DNA of 42,542 nt, taken from assembly GCA_028821145.1 (NCBI GenBank), contig JAPPHC010000038.1:1-42542 (forward strand), in the 5' to 3' direction. The stretch is from Gammaproteobacteria bacterium. Its GTDB lineage: Bacteria > Pseudomonadota > Gammaproteobacteria > Steroidobacterales > Foliamicaceae. A program made the position numbers and the translations under genes. This document shows positions 33,970 through 41,535 of this stretch, in pieces. The notes beneath the pieces are model-generated. The model worked only from the letters and a program-made list of their open reading frames with translations. It did no database searches and was not told the DNA's origin. The number at the start of each line of letters is the position of its first letter. Position 1 is the stretch's first letter.

Positions 33970-34275
33970 ATGATCGACGGCTTCGTAGCGTTGTACATAT
34001 TCATGCTGGCGGCCTTCGTCGGCTACGAGGTCATCTCGCGGGTGCCGGTAATCCTGCACACGCCGCTGATGTCCGGGTCGAACTTCATTCACGGCATCGT
34101 CCTGGTCGGCGCCATGGTGGCGCTGGGGTTTGCCGAAACGTCGCTGGAGAAGGCGATCGGCTTCATCGGCGTAATGCTGGCCTCTGCCAACGCGGTGGGC
34201 GGCTACGTGGTCACCGAGCGGATGCTGGAGATGTTCAAGCGCAGCAAGGACGGCGATAAGGAAGCCGAAGAGTGA
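33970..34275 (+). CDS. pntAB: NAD(P) transhydrogenase alpha subunit, part 2 (membrane)
   Basis: A 101-residue membrane subunit that supplies part of the proton channel. It has three hydrophobic segments, with LYIFMLAAFVGYEVISRVPV and the conserved THTPLMSG-like stretch reading LHTPLMSGSNFIHGIVLVGA. FIGVMLASANAVGGYVVTER is the third helix. A Shine-Dalgarno GGAGGGA precedes the ATG by 10 bases. It overlaps the pntB GTG start by 4 bases. Confidence 0.95.
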   Translation: MIDGFVALYIFMLAAFVGYEVISRVPVILHTPLMSGSNFIHGIVLVGAMVALGFAETSLEKAIGFIGVMLASANAVGGYVVTERMLEMFKRSKDGDKEAEE

Positions 34276-35654
34276 GTCTGAACACTCTCATTGCCGCCAG
34301 CTATTTCCTGGCCGCGGTCCTGTTCATTCTCGGACTCAAGGCGATGAGTTCGCCGGCAGGTGCAAGGCAAGGCATCGTCTGGGCCGGAGTGGGCATGGTG
34401 CTGGCCACGGTCGTGACCTTCTTCTGGCCGGGAATGAAGCCCGAGAATCTCCTGCTGATCGGGACGGCGATTGTCATTGGCGGTGCGTGGGCCTGGATCA
34501 GCGGACGCAGGGTGGCGATGACCGGCATGCCGCAGATGATCGCGCTCTACAACGGCATGGGCGGCGGCGCGGCGGCGGCGATCGCCTGGGTGGAGCTTCT
34601 CCGCGGCGGACATGGCGGCGAGGAGTTCGGCTGGACGGTGATCGCGCTGGCGGTCACCGGTGCGCTGATCGGCGCCGTTTCATTCTCCGGCAGCCTGCTG
34701 GCATTCGCCAAGCTGCAAGGCTGGCTGAAACGCTCGCTGCGTTTCGCCGGACAGAACCTGCTGAACGTCGTGATCCTTCTGGCGGCGACGGCTGCGGGAG
34801 TGCTCGTGATCCTGGGCGTAAGCGGGCCTTGGCTCACCGTGTTCATAGCCCTGGCGCTGCTGCTGGGGCTCACGCTGACGATGCCCATCGGCGGCGCCGA
34901 CATGCCGGTCGTGATTTCGCTTTACAACGCGCTGACCGGCCTGGCGGTCGGACTGGAAGGCCTGGTGCTGGACAACGCGGCCATGATCATCGCCGGCACC
35001 GTGGTCGGCGCGGCGGGCACGTTGCTGACCCAGTTGATGGCCAAGGCGATGAACCGGTCGCTGGGCAACGTGATGTTCAGCGCGTTCGGAGAAACGGCGG
35101 CCGAAGGCGACGAGATCGAGGGGACCATGAAGCCGGTGGAGGCCATCGACGCGGCGGTCATGCTCGGTTTCGCCCGCCAGGTCATCATCATCCCCGGTTA
35201 CGGCATGGCCGTGGCGCAGGCCCAGCACAAGGTGTGGGAGCTGGCCGAGGCGCTGATGAAGCGCGGCGTGCGGGTCAAGTTCGCGATCCACCCGGTGGCC
35301 GGCCGCATGCCGGGGCACATGAACGTGCTGCTGGCGGAAGCGGGCGTGCCCTACGACCTCATATTCGACGAATCGGAAATCAACCCGGAATTCCCCAAGA
35401 CCGACGTGGCGCTGGTGATCGGCGCCAACGATGTCGTCAACACGGCCGCACGGACCGACACGGCCAGCCCCATCTACGGCATGCCGATACTGGACGCCGA
35501 CAAGGCCAGTAACGCCATCGTGATCAAGCGCGGCAAGGGGACCGGCTTTTCCGGCATCGAGAACGCGCTGTTCTACGAGGACCGCACCCGCATGCTCTAC
35601 GGCGACGGTCAGGCCATGTGCGCCGAACTGATCCGGGCGGTGCACGAAATCTAG
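34272..35654 (+). CDS. pntB: NAD(P) transhydrogenase beta subunit
   Basis: A 460-residue subunit with an N-terminal set of about nine membrane helices (to about residue 270) and a C-terminal NADP(H)-binding domain. Key motifs are GGADMPVVISLYNALTGLAV in the membrane part, then IIPGYGMAVAQAQHKVWELA (NADP-binding), HPVAGRMPGHMNVLLAEAGV, DVALVIGANDVVNTAARTDT and KRGKGTGFSGIENALFYED. It uses the proton gradient to make NADPH from NADH. Start is GTG overlapping the pntAB stop. Confidence 0.97.
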   Translation: MSLNTLIAASYFLAAVLFILGLKAMSSPAGARQGIVWAGVGMVLATVVTFFWPGMKPENLLLIGTAIVIGGAWAWISGRRVAMTGMPQMIALYNGMGGGAAAAIAWVELLRGGHGGEEFGWTVIALAVTGALIGAVSFSGSLLAFAKLQGWLKRSLRFAGQNLLNVVILLAATAAGVLVILGVSGPWLTVFIALALLLGLTLTMPIGGADMPVVISLYNALTGLAVGLEGLVLDNAAMIIAGTVVGAAGTLLTQLMAKAMNRSLGNVMFSAFGETAAEGDEIEGTMKPVEAIDAAVMLGFARQVIIIPGYGMAVAQAQHKVWELAEALMKRGVRVKFAIHPVAGRMPGHMNVLLAEAGVPYDLIFDESEINPEFPKTDVALVIGANDVVNTAARTDTASPIYGMPILDADKASNAIVIKRGKGTGFSGIENALFYEDRTRMLYGDGQAMCAELIRAVHEI

Positions 35655-35676
35655 CCCCGGGAACGGGAGAACCATC

Positions 35677-36180
35677 ATGAACGACACACCGCAAGTCAGC
35701 CGCCTGGTGCGCACTGCACTCTTTGTTTCCGACCTCGACCGGTCGTCCCGCTTCTACAAGCAGGGCCTGGGCTACCACGAGGTCTACAGCGGCGGGGTAC
35801 TGACCCACAAGGTCGCGCACGCCCTGCTCGGCGTGCCCGAGGATTCGGCGATTCGCTACGAAATCGTCAAGGCCGAGGGGCCGAACTTCGGAATGATCGG
35901 CATGTTCGAAGTCAAGCCGTCTCCGCCGAAGGTCAGCCGCGCCAGCGGGGGCGTGAACGTCGGCGAAGGCTGCCTGGTCCTGCTGACCACCGACATTCGC
36001 GCGGTGCGCAACCGCCTGGTGGACATGGGCGCCGAGATCGTATGCGAGCCGCAGCGGCTGGTCGTGCGGGGCACCCTGCCAGGGGGCGCGGAGATGACCG
36101 GCCCCGGGTCCCTGGAGATGACCTGCCGCGATCCCGACGGCATGCTGATCAACCTCATCGAACGCCCCTCCGACTTCTAG
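35677..36180 (+). CDS. VOC superfamily (glyoxalase/dioxygenase fold) protein 1
   Basis: A 167-residue vicinal-oxygen-chelate fold protein. The pattern is VRTALFVSDLDRSSRFYKQG at the start of the first beta-alpha-beta module, and LEMTCRDPDGMLINLIERPS ends the second. A possible metal ligand is Glu in LEMTCRDPDG; His at the usual first position is not evident. The Shine-Dalgarno GGGAG precedes the ATG, 22 bases after pntB. It is clearly paralogous to 36258-36752 and carries an extra loop near residue 135 (GTLPGGAEMTGPGS). Substrate unknown; glyoxalase, ring-cleavage dioxygenase and resistance proteins share the fold. Confidence 0.88.
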   Translation: MNDTPQVSRLVRTALFVSDLDRSSRFYKQGLGYHEVYSGGVLTHKVAHALLGVPEDSAIRYEIVKAEGPNFGMIGMFEVKPSPPKVSRASGGVNVGEGCLVLLTTDIRAVRNRLVDMGAEIVCEPQRLVVRGTLPGGAEMTGPGSLEMTCRDPDGMLINLIERPSDF

Positions 36181-36231
36181 CCTGGTACCTGGCGCGCATG
36201 CGCCTGGGAGCGATTTGGCGTTAATCTGGCG

Positions 36232-36251
36232 CCCTTGTTTTGCAAGGGAGG
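36232..36251 (+). promoter_or_regulatory. Hairpin overlapping the Shine-Dalgarno of VOC protein 2
   Basis: CCCTTG (36232-36237) pairs with CAAGGG (36243-36248) across a five-base loop TTTTG. The 3' arm includes the first three bases of the GGGAGG ribosome-binding site (36246-36251) for the GTG at 36258. Folding would hide the site, so translation may be controlled. The stem is short, so this is a weak call. Confidence 0.35.
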
Positions 36252-36257
36252 TCCAAC

Positions 36258-36752
36258 GTGAACGACACGCCACAAGTCAGCCGCATCGTGCGCACCGCCA
36301 TCTTCGTATCCGACCTGGAAAAATCGGTCCGCTTCTACAGGGAGGCCCTCGGCTACCGCGAGGTCTATGCCAATGGAGTGCTTGAGCACAAGGTGGGGCA
36401 TGCCCTGATCGGGGTCCCGGAAGACAGCGTGATCCGCTACGAGATCGTGAAGGCCGACGAACTCAACTTCGGAATGGTGGGCCTGTTCGAGGCGAAGCCT
36501 TCACCCCCGGCGTTCCGACGCGAGAACCGGGGAGCCAACCTGGGCGAAGGCTGCATGGTGTTCTTCGCGACGGACATCCACGCGGTGCGCGACCGCATCG
36601 TGGAACTGGGCGGCGAGGTCGTGTGCGAACCGCAACTGCTCGCCGTGCATACGTTGCGCCAGCTGGAAATGACCTGCCGCGATCCGGACGGCATGATGAT
36701 CAACATCATCGAGCGCCCGACCGAGAATTGGAACGCCGACGTAGTGCAATAG
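36258..36752 (+). CDS. VOC superfamily (glyoxalase/dioxygenase fold) protein 2
   Basis: A 164-residue paralogue of the preceding gene product. The N-termini align almost perfectly (NDTPQVSRIVRTAIFVSDLE here, NDTPQVSRLVRTALFVSDLD there), as do GVPEDSVIRYEIVKADELNF and QLEMTCRDPDGMMINIIERP. Start is GTG at 36258 with GGGAGG 6 bases upstream; the TTG at 36240 is rejected because the paralogue begins at the corresponding Met. The gene pair arose by tandem duplication, with divergence concentrated in the middle loop and tail (ENWNADVVQ added here). Confidence 0.88.
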   Translation: MNDTPQVSRIVRTAIFVSDLEKSVRFYREALGYREVYANGVLEHKVGHALIGVPEDSVIRYEIVKADELNFGMVGLFEAKPSPPAFRRENRGANLGEGCMVFFATDIHAVRDRIVELGGEVVCEPQLLAVHTLRQLEMTCRDPDGMMINIIERPTENWNADVVQ

Positions 36753-36812
36753 GGCGGAACGCGCCTCTTTATTGAACTGCGCCAGCCGCAAAGTCCGGGA
36801 TATGCTCCGGTC

Positions 36813-39014
36813 ATGTCGTCCGGATCTCTCCTGAGGGTAGCGGTGGGGCCGCGCTTCGCGGCCCCCTTGCTGGACTATCTCGCGCCCGCCGAGGGACCCG
36901 TTCCCCCCGTGGGGGGGCGTGTTTCGGCGCCCCTGGGCAAGGGCAAGCGCACCGGTTTCGTGATCAAGCACCTCGACGCGTCGGACGTGCCCGCCGAACG
37001 ACTGCGGCCGGTGTTGGAGGTGCTGGATGCCGAGCCGCTCTGGGACCCGGTGACCCTGGAAGTGCTTCGCTGGGCCGCGAACTACTACTGCCATCCGCTC
37101 GGGCAGGTCCTCGCCTACGCGCTGCCGCAGCACTTGCGTCGCGGCGGCCAACTGCCGGCTCCTCCTTCGTTCTGGCGGGCCTGCGGGAAAGCCTTGGGCG
37201 TAGCGCCGGAACTTCCGGCGCGCGCGCCAAGGCAGCGCGAACTGCTCGAACAACTCCTGGCGGCCGGGCGCGGCGGCCTGGCGGAGCGGGCGCTTGCCTC
37301 GCGTGCTCGCGACTGGCGGAGGATTGTCCGGATCCTTGAAGAGAAGGGGCTGGCCGAATCCTTCGAACGGGAAATCCCGGAACCGGCGGTGATGCTGCGC
37401 GAGGAACCGCTTGCGCTGAGCCGCGAGCAGTCCGCCGCGGTGAACGCCATGCCGATGGACCGGGGCTATGCCTGTCATCTCCTCGATGGCGTTACGGCCA
37501 GCGGCAAGACGGAGGTCTATCTGCACCTCGTGGAACAGGTGCTGGCCTCGGGCCGGCAATGCCTGCTGCTGGCGCCGGAAATCGGGCTGACGCCGCAGCT
37601 GGCCGAGCGGCTGAAGGCCCGATTCCGCGTGCCCGCGGCGGTGCTGCATTCGGGCCTGGGCGACGGCGAGCGCCTGAACGCCTGGGTGGACGCCCGCGCC
37701 GGGCGGGCGCGGCTGGTGGTCGGCACGCGCTCCGCCGTGTTCGTGCCCTGCCGCGAACTGGGCCTGATCGTGGTGGACGAAGAGCACGATCCGTCCTACA
37801 AGCAGCAGGACGGCTTCCGCTACCAGGCCCGCGACCTGGCGGTCATGCGCGCATCCAGGGCCGGGATTCCGGTCGTGCTGGGTTCCGCCACGCCGGCGCT
37901 GGAGTCCCTGCTGAACGTGCAAAGAGGGCGCTATACGCACCCGCGGCTGACGAAGAAGGTCACCGGATCGCGGCCTCCGCTGGCCCGGCTGGTGGACCTC
38001 AACCGGCACCCGCCGGAGCATGGCCTGAGCGCACCGCTTCTCCAGGCCATGTCCGAGCAGCTCGAGTCGGGTTCGCAAGTGCTGCTGTATCTCAACCGCC
38101 GCGGTTTCGCGCCGGTGCTGATGTGTCCGGACTGCCGCCGGTCGGAAGAATGCAGCCACTGCGACGCCCGCCTGGTGTTCTATCGCAGGCGCGACCTGCT
38201 GCTCTGTCACCACTGCGGCGCCAGACGCCGCCCGCCTCCAGTCTGCGAGAACTGCGGCTCGCCGCTTCAGACCATAGGGCGCGGAACGGAACGGCTGGAG
38301 GAGGAACTTCAGGCGCGCTTCGAGGACTTTCCGGTGGCCCGCATGGACCGCGACAACGTGCGCGGCCGGCGCAGGCTGGAGAACATCCTGGGCGGCATTC
38401 GCGAGCGGCACTACCGTATCCTGCTCGGCACCCAGATGCTCACCAAGGGCCATGACTTCCCGAGCCTGGGGTTGGTGGGGGTGATCGACGCCGACCAGGG
38501 CATGTTTTCCCAGGAATTCCGCGGGCCCGAACGCCTGGCGCAGACGCTGGTGCAGGTTGCCGGCAGGGCGGGGCGGCGCGAGCGGCCCGGCCTGCTGGTA
38601 CTGCAGACCCGCTTCCCCGAGCACCCCCTGCTTCGCCAGTTGCTGAAGGAGGGTTACGGCGGCTTTGCCGCAACGGCGCTGGACCTTCGCCGGCGCAGCG
38701 GCTGGCCACCGTACGCGCACCTCGCGCTGCTGCGGGCCAACGCGCCTGAAGCGGCGAGCGTCCGCGAGTTCCTCGAGCAGGCGATAGGCGTGGTTCCACA
38801 GGACGGCTCCGGGTCCGCGGTGGAGGTGCTGGGTCCGGCGCCCGCCCTGATGGAGCGCAGGCGCGACCGCAGTCACGCGCACCTGCTGGCGCGCTCTTCC
38901 AGCCGCGCCCGGCTGCAGGAGTATCTGGGCCGCTGGATTCCCGCGGTACGCAAGTTGCCGTGCCGCAGGCGCGTGTCCTGGTCGCTGGACGTGGACCCCG
39001 CGGAGATCGGCTAG
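36813..39014 (+). CDS. priA: Primosomal protein N' (replication restart helicase PriA)
   Basis: A 733-residue helicase that reloads the replisome at stalled forks. The N-terminal 3'-DNA-binding domain is represented by FAAPLLDYLAPAEG and GGRVSAPLGKGKRTGFVI. Walker A is GVTASGKTEVY (usual GVTGSGKTEVY, here Gly to Ala). The DEEHD box is in LIVVDEEHDPSYKQQDG. Zinc-binding cysteines are in LMCPDCRRSEECSHCDARL and LLLCHHCGARRRPPPVCENC, and the helicase C-terminal part has LLGTQMLTKGHDFPSLGLVG. No Shine-Dalgarno is seen before ATG 36813; TATGCT (36801-36806) ends 6 bases before it, so the message may be leaderless. Confidence 0.97.
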   Translation: MSSGSLLRVAVGPRFAAPLLDYLAPAEGPVPPVGGRVSAPLGKGKRTGFVIKHLDASDVPAERLRPVLEVLDAEPLWDPVTLEVLRWAANYYCHPLGQVLAYALPQHLRRGGQLPAPPSFWRACGKALGVAPELPARAPRQRELLEQLLAAGRGGLAERALASRARDWRRIVRILEEKGLAESFEREIPEPAVMLREEPLALSREQSAAVNAMPMDRGYACHLLDGVTASGKTEVYLHLVEQVLASGRQCLLLAPEIGLTPQLAERLKARFRVPAAVLHSGLGDGERLNAWVDARAGRARLVVGTRSAVFVPCRELGLIVVDEEHDPSYKQQDGFRYQARDLAVMRASRAGIPVVLGSATPALESLLNVQRGRYTHPRLTKKVTGSRPPLARLVDLNRHPPEHGLSAPLLQAMSEQLESGSQVLLYLNRRGFAPVLMCPDCRRSEECSHCDARLVFYRRRDLLLCHHCGARRRPPPVCENCGSPLQTIGRGTERLEEELQARFEDFPVARMDRDNVRGRRRLENILGGIRERHYRILLGTQMLTKGHDFPSLGLVGVIDADQGMFSQEFRGPERLAQTLVQVAGRAGRRERPGLLVLQTRFPEHPLLRQLLKEGYGGFAATALDLRRRSGWPPYAHLALLRANAPEAASVREFLEQAIGVVPQDGSGSAVEVLGPAPALMERRRDRSHAHLLARSSSRARLQEYLGRWIPAVRKLPCRRRVSWSLDVDPAEIG

Positions 39015-39136
39015 CCTGCGCTCATTGGTCCGTACCGACCCCCCTGCTCGCGTCGCTACGACGTTCCGGTACTTGCGCCGGCCACTGGCCCTTGTGGCCG
39101 AATCGATACAATCGGCACCGATACTGGAGACGAGTA

Positions 39137-40000
39137 ATGATCCTGAATAGACGGGCCGCGATACTCTGGGCCACCGGCGCAGCGTTCAGCGGAATGGCGC
39201 TGCCCCGCGCTGCGTCCGTAGCGGCTCCGCGAGGATTTGATCCCGGCGATCCGACGGACAATCTATATGGTCTGGCCAAGGTCATGGGCGATCTGAACGG
39301 CGAGCCCAACTGGATGATTGGGGAAGGGCGAATCTACGCGCTGGTTCACGGAGAAATGCCCGTGCCGCTGTTCGGCGTTTCGGGTCTGCGCTACGTGAAG
39401 TTCGTTCGCGAAGGCGATGGATTTCGCATGTCGGTGCGTGACTGGGGCTTCTTTACGGATCTTGATACCGGCGCCGTACTGGAGTCCTACAGGAATCCAT
39501 ACACCGGTGAAACGAATACGCCAGCACCTCTGTTGACACGTCTGAGTTCCTGGATCATGAGCCCGGGAGGCCAGCACGTGGAGGGCTATTCGGGAGAGGC
39601 CTGGCTGATGGACCGGCCACTGCTATTGCCCTGGTCTTTTTCCGGCGAAGATGCGGCCGTTACCCTGGAACTTCTCGTGAAGTATGGGCACGGCGGCTAC
39701 GGGGCGGAGTGGATCAACATGCTCGCGAGGACGTCCGATGTCATTGATGCGGCTGTCACACGCGCCGACATGCGCTATTCCTGGGGCGGTTATTCGCCTT
39801 GGGCACGATGGATGAACATGGGCGACCGGCCGGGACGTACGTTCTGGAACTCGACCGGACGAAAAGCGGCCAATCTTGATTCCCTGGCTCCGAAAGTTCG
39901 TGCGATCTACGACCGCTATTTCCCCGGGTCGCTGGGAAATCCGGAAACTTACGAGAAAACGTCCGGCCTCACGACGACGTCCGATCAGGAAGCGTACTAG
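39137..40000 (+). CDS. DUF1838 family protein with Tat signal, second copy
   Basis: A 287-residue protein related to 6462-7352 but strongly diverged. The Tat leader is MILNRRAAILWATGAAFSGM, with cleavage near ALPRAASVAA. Shared features are GEGRIYALVHGEMPVPLFGV, GFFTDLDTGAVLESYRNPYT and a Trp/Tyr-rich end. Start 39137 has GGAG 7 bases upstream, and a -10-like TACAAT lies at 39107-39112. The open frame extends upstream to 38960 but overlaps priA and is not used. Its TAG stop shares CTAG with the stop of the convergent cytochrome gene, a 4-base overlap. Confidence 0.88.
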   Translation: MILNRRAAILWATGAAFSGMALPRAASVAAPRGFDPGDPTDNLYGLAKVMGDLNGEPNWMIGEGRIYALVHGEMPVPLFGVSGLRYVKFVREGDGFRMSVRDWGFFTDLDTGAVLESYRNPYTGETNTPAPLLTRLSSWIMSPGGQHVEGYSGEAWLMDRPLLLPWSFSGEDAAVTLELLVKYGHGGYGAEWINMLARTSDVIDAAVTRADMRYSWGGYSPWARWMNMGDRPGRTFWNSTGRKAANLDSLAPKVRAIYDRYFPGSLGNPETYEKTSGLTTTSDQEAY

Positions 40001-40512
40001 CGGGTTTCCTGCTCCAGGTAGGCGATCAGGGCAGCGCGGTCGGCGCCGCGCTGGATTCCTACAAAGGCCATGGCGGTTCCCGGAACGACGTCAAAAGGAT
40101 CCGCCAGGAAACGGCTGAGGTTCTCGCGCGACCAGACAATTCCCGATTCCTTCAACGAGTCCGTATAAACGTAGCCCGGCTTGTGGGCGGCCGGAGCCCC
40201 GATCACACGATGAAGGTTGGGACCCACCTTGTGCGCTTCGCCCTCCTTCAGGGAATGACATGCCGTGCATTGCAGGAACAGGATGCGCCCACGCCGCATG
40301 GCCACCGGATCCGGTGCGGCTTGAGGCTGCTGCGCGCCGGCTTGAGCTGCATGGGCGGCCTCGACCCGGATGGGTGCTGAAGCCTGCACCATCGGCCCCG
40401 CGGCGGGACCGGGCGCATCGGCGTCCGCGGTCAGCGCAATCATCAGGCCGGCCAGCAATGCCGCCCCGGCGGTCCGGCCGAACCCGGTCGGGCGGAGGTT
40501 TTTTTCAGGCAT
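39997..40512 (-). CDS. Class I cytochrome c, exported
   Basis: A 171-residue protein with a signal peptide or anchor at about residues 12-33 (AGAALLAGLMIALTADADA) and an Ala/Pro-rich linker. The c-type domain has one heme site CTACH at about residues 83-87, followed by KVGPNLHRVIG and the distal Met in VVPGTAMAFVG. It resembles cytochrome c2/c550-type electron carriers in the periplasm. Start 40512 is fixed by GGGGAG 7 bases upstream, inside the end of the preceding CpcT/CpeT-like gene. The gene is third in the minus-strand run with that gene and the amine oxidase. It is a natural electron acceptor for nearby oxidoreductases, though this pairing is inferred. Confidence 0.92.
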   Translation of the reverse strand: MPEKNLRPTGFGRTAGAALLAGLMIALTADADAPGPAAGPMVQASAPIRVEAAHAAQAGAQQPQAAPDPVAMRRGRILFLQCTACHSLKEGEAHKVGPNLHRVIGAPAAHKPGYVYTDSLKESGIVWSRENLSRFLADPFDVVPGTAMAFVGIQRGADRAALIAYLEQETR

Positions 40513-40513
40513 C

Positions 40514-41527
40514 TCAGCGCTCCCCGCCGACAATCGCCAACTCCTCCAGCGACTCGCGGAATTCGTAACCGTCCCGATAGCACGAGGCCACCAGGTCTCC
40601 GGTGTTCACGGCCAGCGATCGCGAGTCCGGGTCGTTGACGGTAAACACGACCGAGGCGAGCTCTCCCTTGCGGCGGATCGAGAAATAGATGAAATCCGGC
40701 CGCGTCGAGTAATACGGGTATTCCTTGTCGCGCATCAGCAGCGTGAATTCCTGGCCGTCGCGTTCCCGGGTGACGTCTGCCGATCCACCCTGGCTGTGCA
40801 GCGAAATGTCCGTGATCTCCTGGGGCTCGGGTCCGCGCGGGTCGAAGGTGATACCGCAGATAAAGCGCTTCACGCGGCGCAACTCGAAGGGCTGGTCCGC
40901 CGGCATGCCGACGTGAAGGCTGTCGTCCGCGACCAGGAAGGTGGAATCCACTCTCCAGTACTTGGTCTCGGAAAGATAGAGATCGTGGACCGAATAGCGG
41001 CGCAACTCGCCCTCGCCGAACACGCAGGCTTTCGGTCGCATGCCGCCCTCGAACTGCCCGGCCACGCGTTTCCAGTAGACGTCGCACTCGTCCAGGAAGA
41101 AGGCGTCCTCCGCCGTGAGGTCGTCGAAGAGGCCCGGATTGTGCTGGGCGCCGAGAAAGCGATCCGGCTCATTGAAGAAGCCCTGCCGCATGCGGATCCC
41201 GCCAGCCTCCGGGGCTGAGGAAAAGATGACCAGGCGCTGGCGGAAGACCCTTTCGGGATCGTCGTGGGTGTACTCCTCCACGTAGAAGACATGTTCGCCG
41301 AACTCCGGTGCTTCAATGCGCTTGTGCGTCGTGTGCACGCGCACATGCCGCTCTTCCTCCGGCGTACTGGAACGCGGGTCCGCCTGGAACCAGCGCTGCT
41401 CCTCGTTGTCGAACTCGCCTTCGAACCAGTCCGTCAGGATCAGGAGATCGCGGGCGAGGGGATCATATTCAGTCGCTGCGACCGCGGCCAATGGAGCGCA
41501 CAAGAGCGCAACAACCAGGATTCTCAT
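40514..41527 (-). CDS. CpcT/CpeT-like (DUF1001) protein, exported
   Basis: A 337-residue protein with a Sec signal (MRILVVALLCAPLAAVAATE). The N-terminal half matches the CpcT/CpeT fold: LLILTDWFEGEFDNEEQRWF, then FYVEEYTHDDPERVFRQRLV and LDECDVYWKRVAGQFEGGMR. Cyanobacterial members attach bilins to phycobiliproteins; no phycobiliprotein or other photosynthetic gene is visible here. Non-cyanobacterial homologues exist and their role is unknown; lipid or small-molecule binding in a beta-barrel is likely. It begins 8 bases after the amine oxidase stop and ends 1 base before the cytochrome start. Confidence 0.85.
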   Translation of the reverse strand: MRILVVALLCAPLAAVAATEYDPLARDLLILTDWFEGEFDNEEQRWFQADPRSSTPEEERHVRVHTTHKRIEAPEFGEHVFYVEEYTHDDPERVFRQRLVIFSSAPEAGGIRMRQGFFNEPDRFLGAQHNPGLFDDLTAEDAFFLDECDVYWKRVAGQFEGGMRPKACVFGEGELRRYSVHDLYLSETKYWRVDSTFLVADDSLHVGMPADQPFELRRVKRFICGITFDPRGPEPQEITDISLHSQGGSADVTRERDGQEFTLLMRDKEYPYYSTRPDFIYFSIRRKGELASVVFTVNDPDSRSLAVNTGDLVASCYRDGYEFRESLEELAIVGGER

Positions 41528-41535
41528 GGTGGAGC

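Noticed and set aside
32716-34092. Upstream extension of the HNH reading frame antisense to pntAA
   Set aside because: It overlaps a certain gene, shows low-complexity His/Arg/Gly sequence, and lies upstream of a good promoter and Shine-Dalgarno for the 32715 start.
39032-39099. Inverted repeats GTACCG/CGGTAC and GGCCAC/GTGGCC before the second DUF1838 gene
   Set aside because: Both stems are six bases, have no T-run and show no relation to the hairpin family; chance is likely in GC-rich DNA.
40498-40506. T-run near 40500 as an intrinsic terminator
   Set aside because: It is the GAAAAAAAC stretch in codons 3-5 of the cytochrome gene and has no preceding GC-rich stem on the relevant strand.
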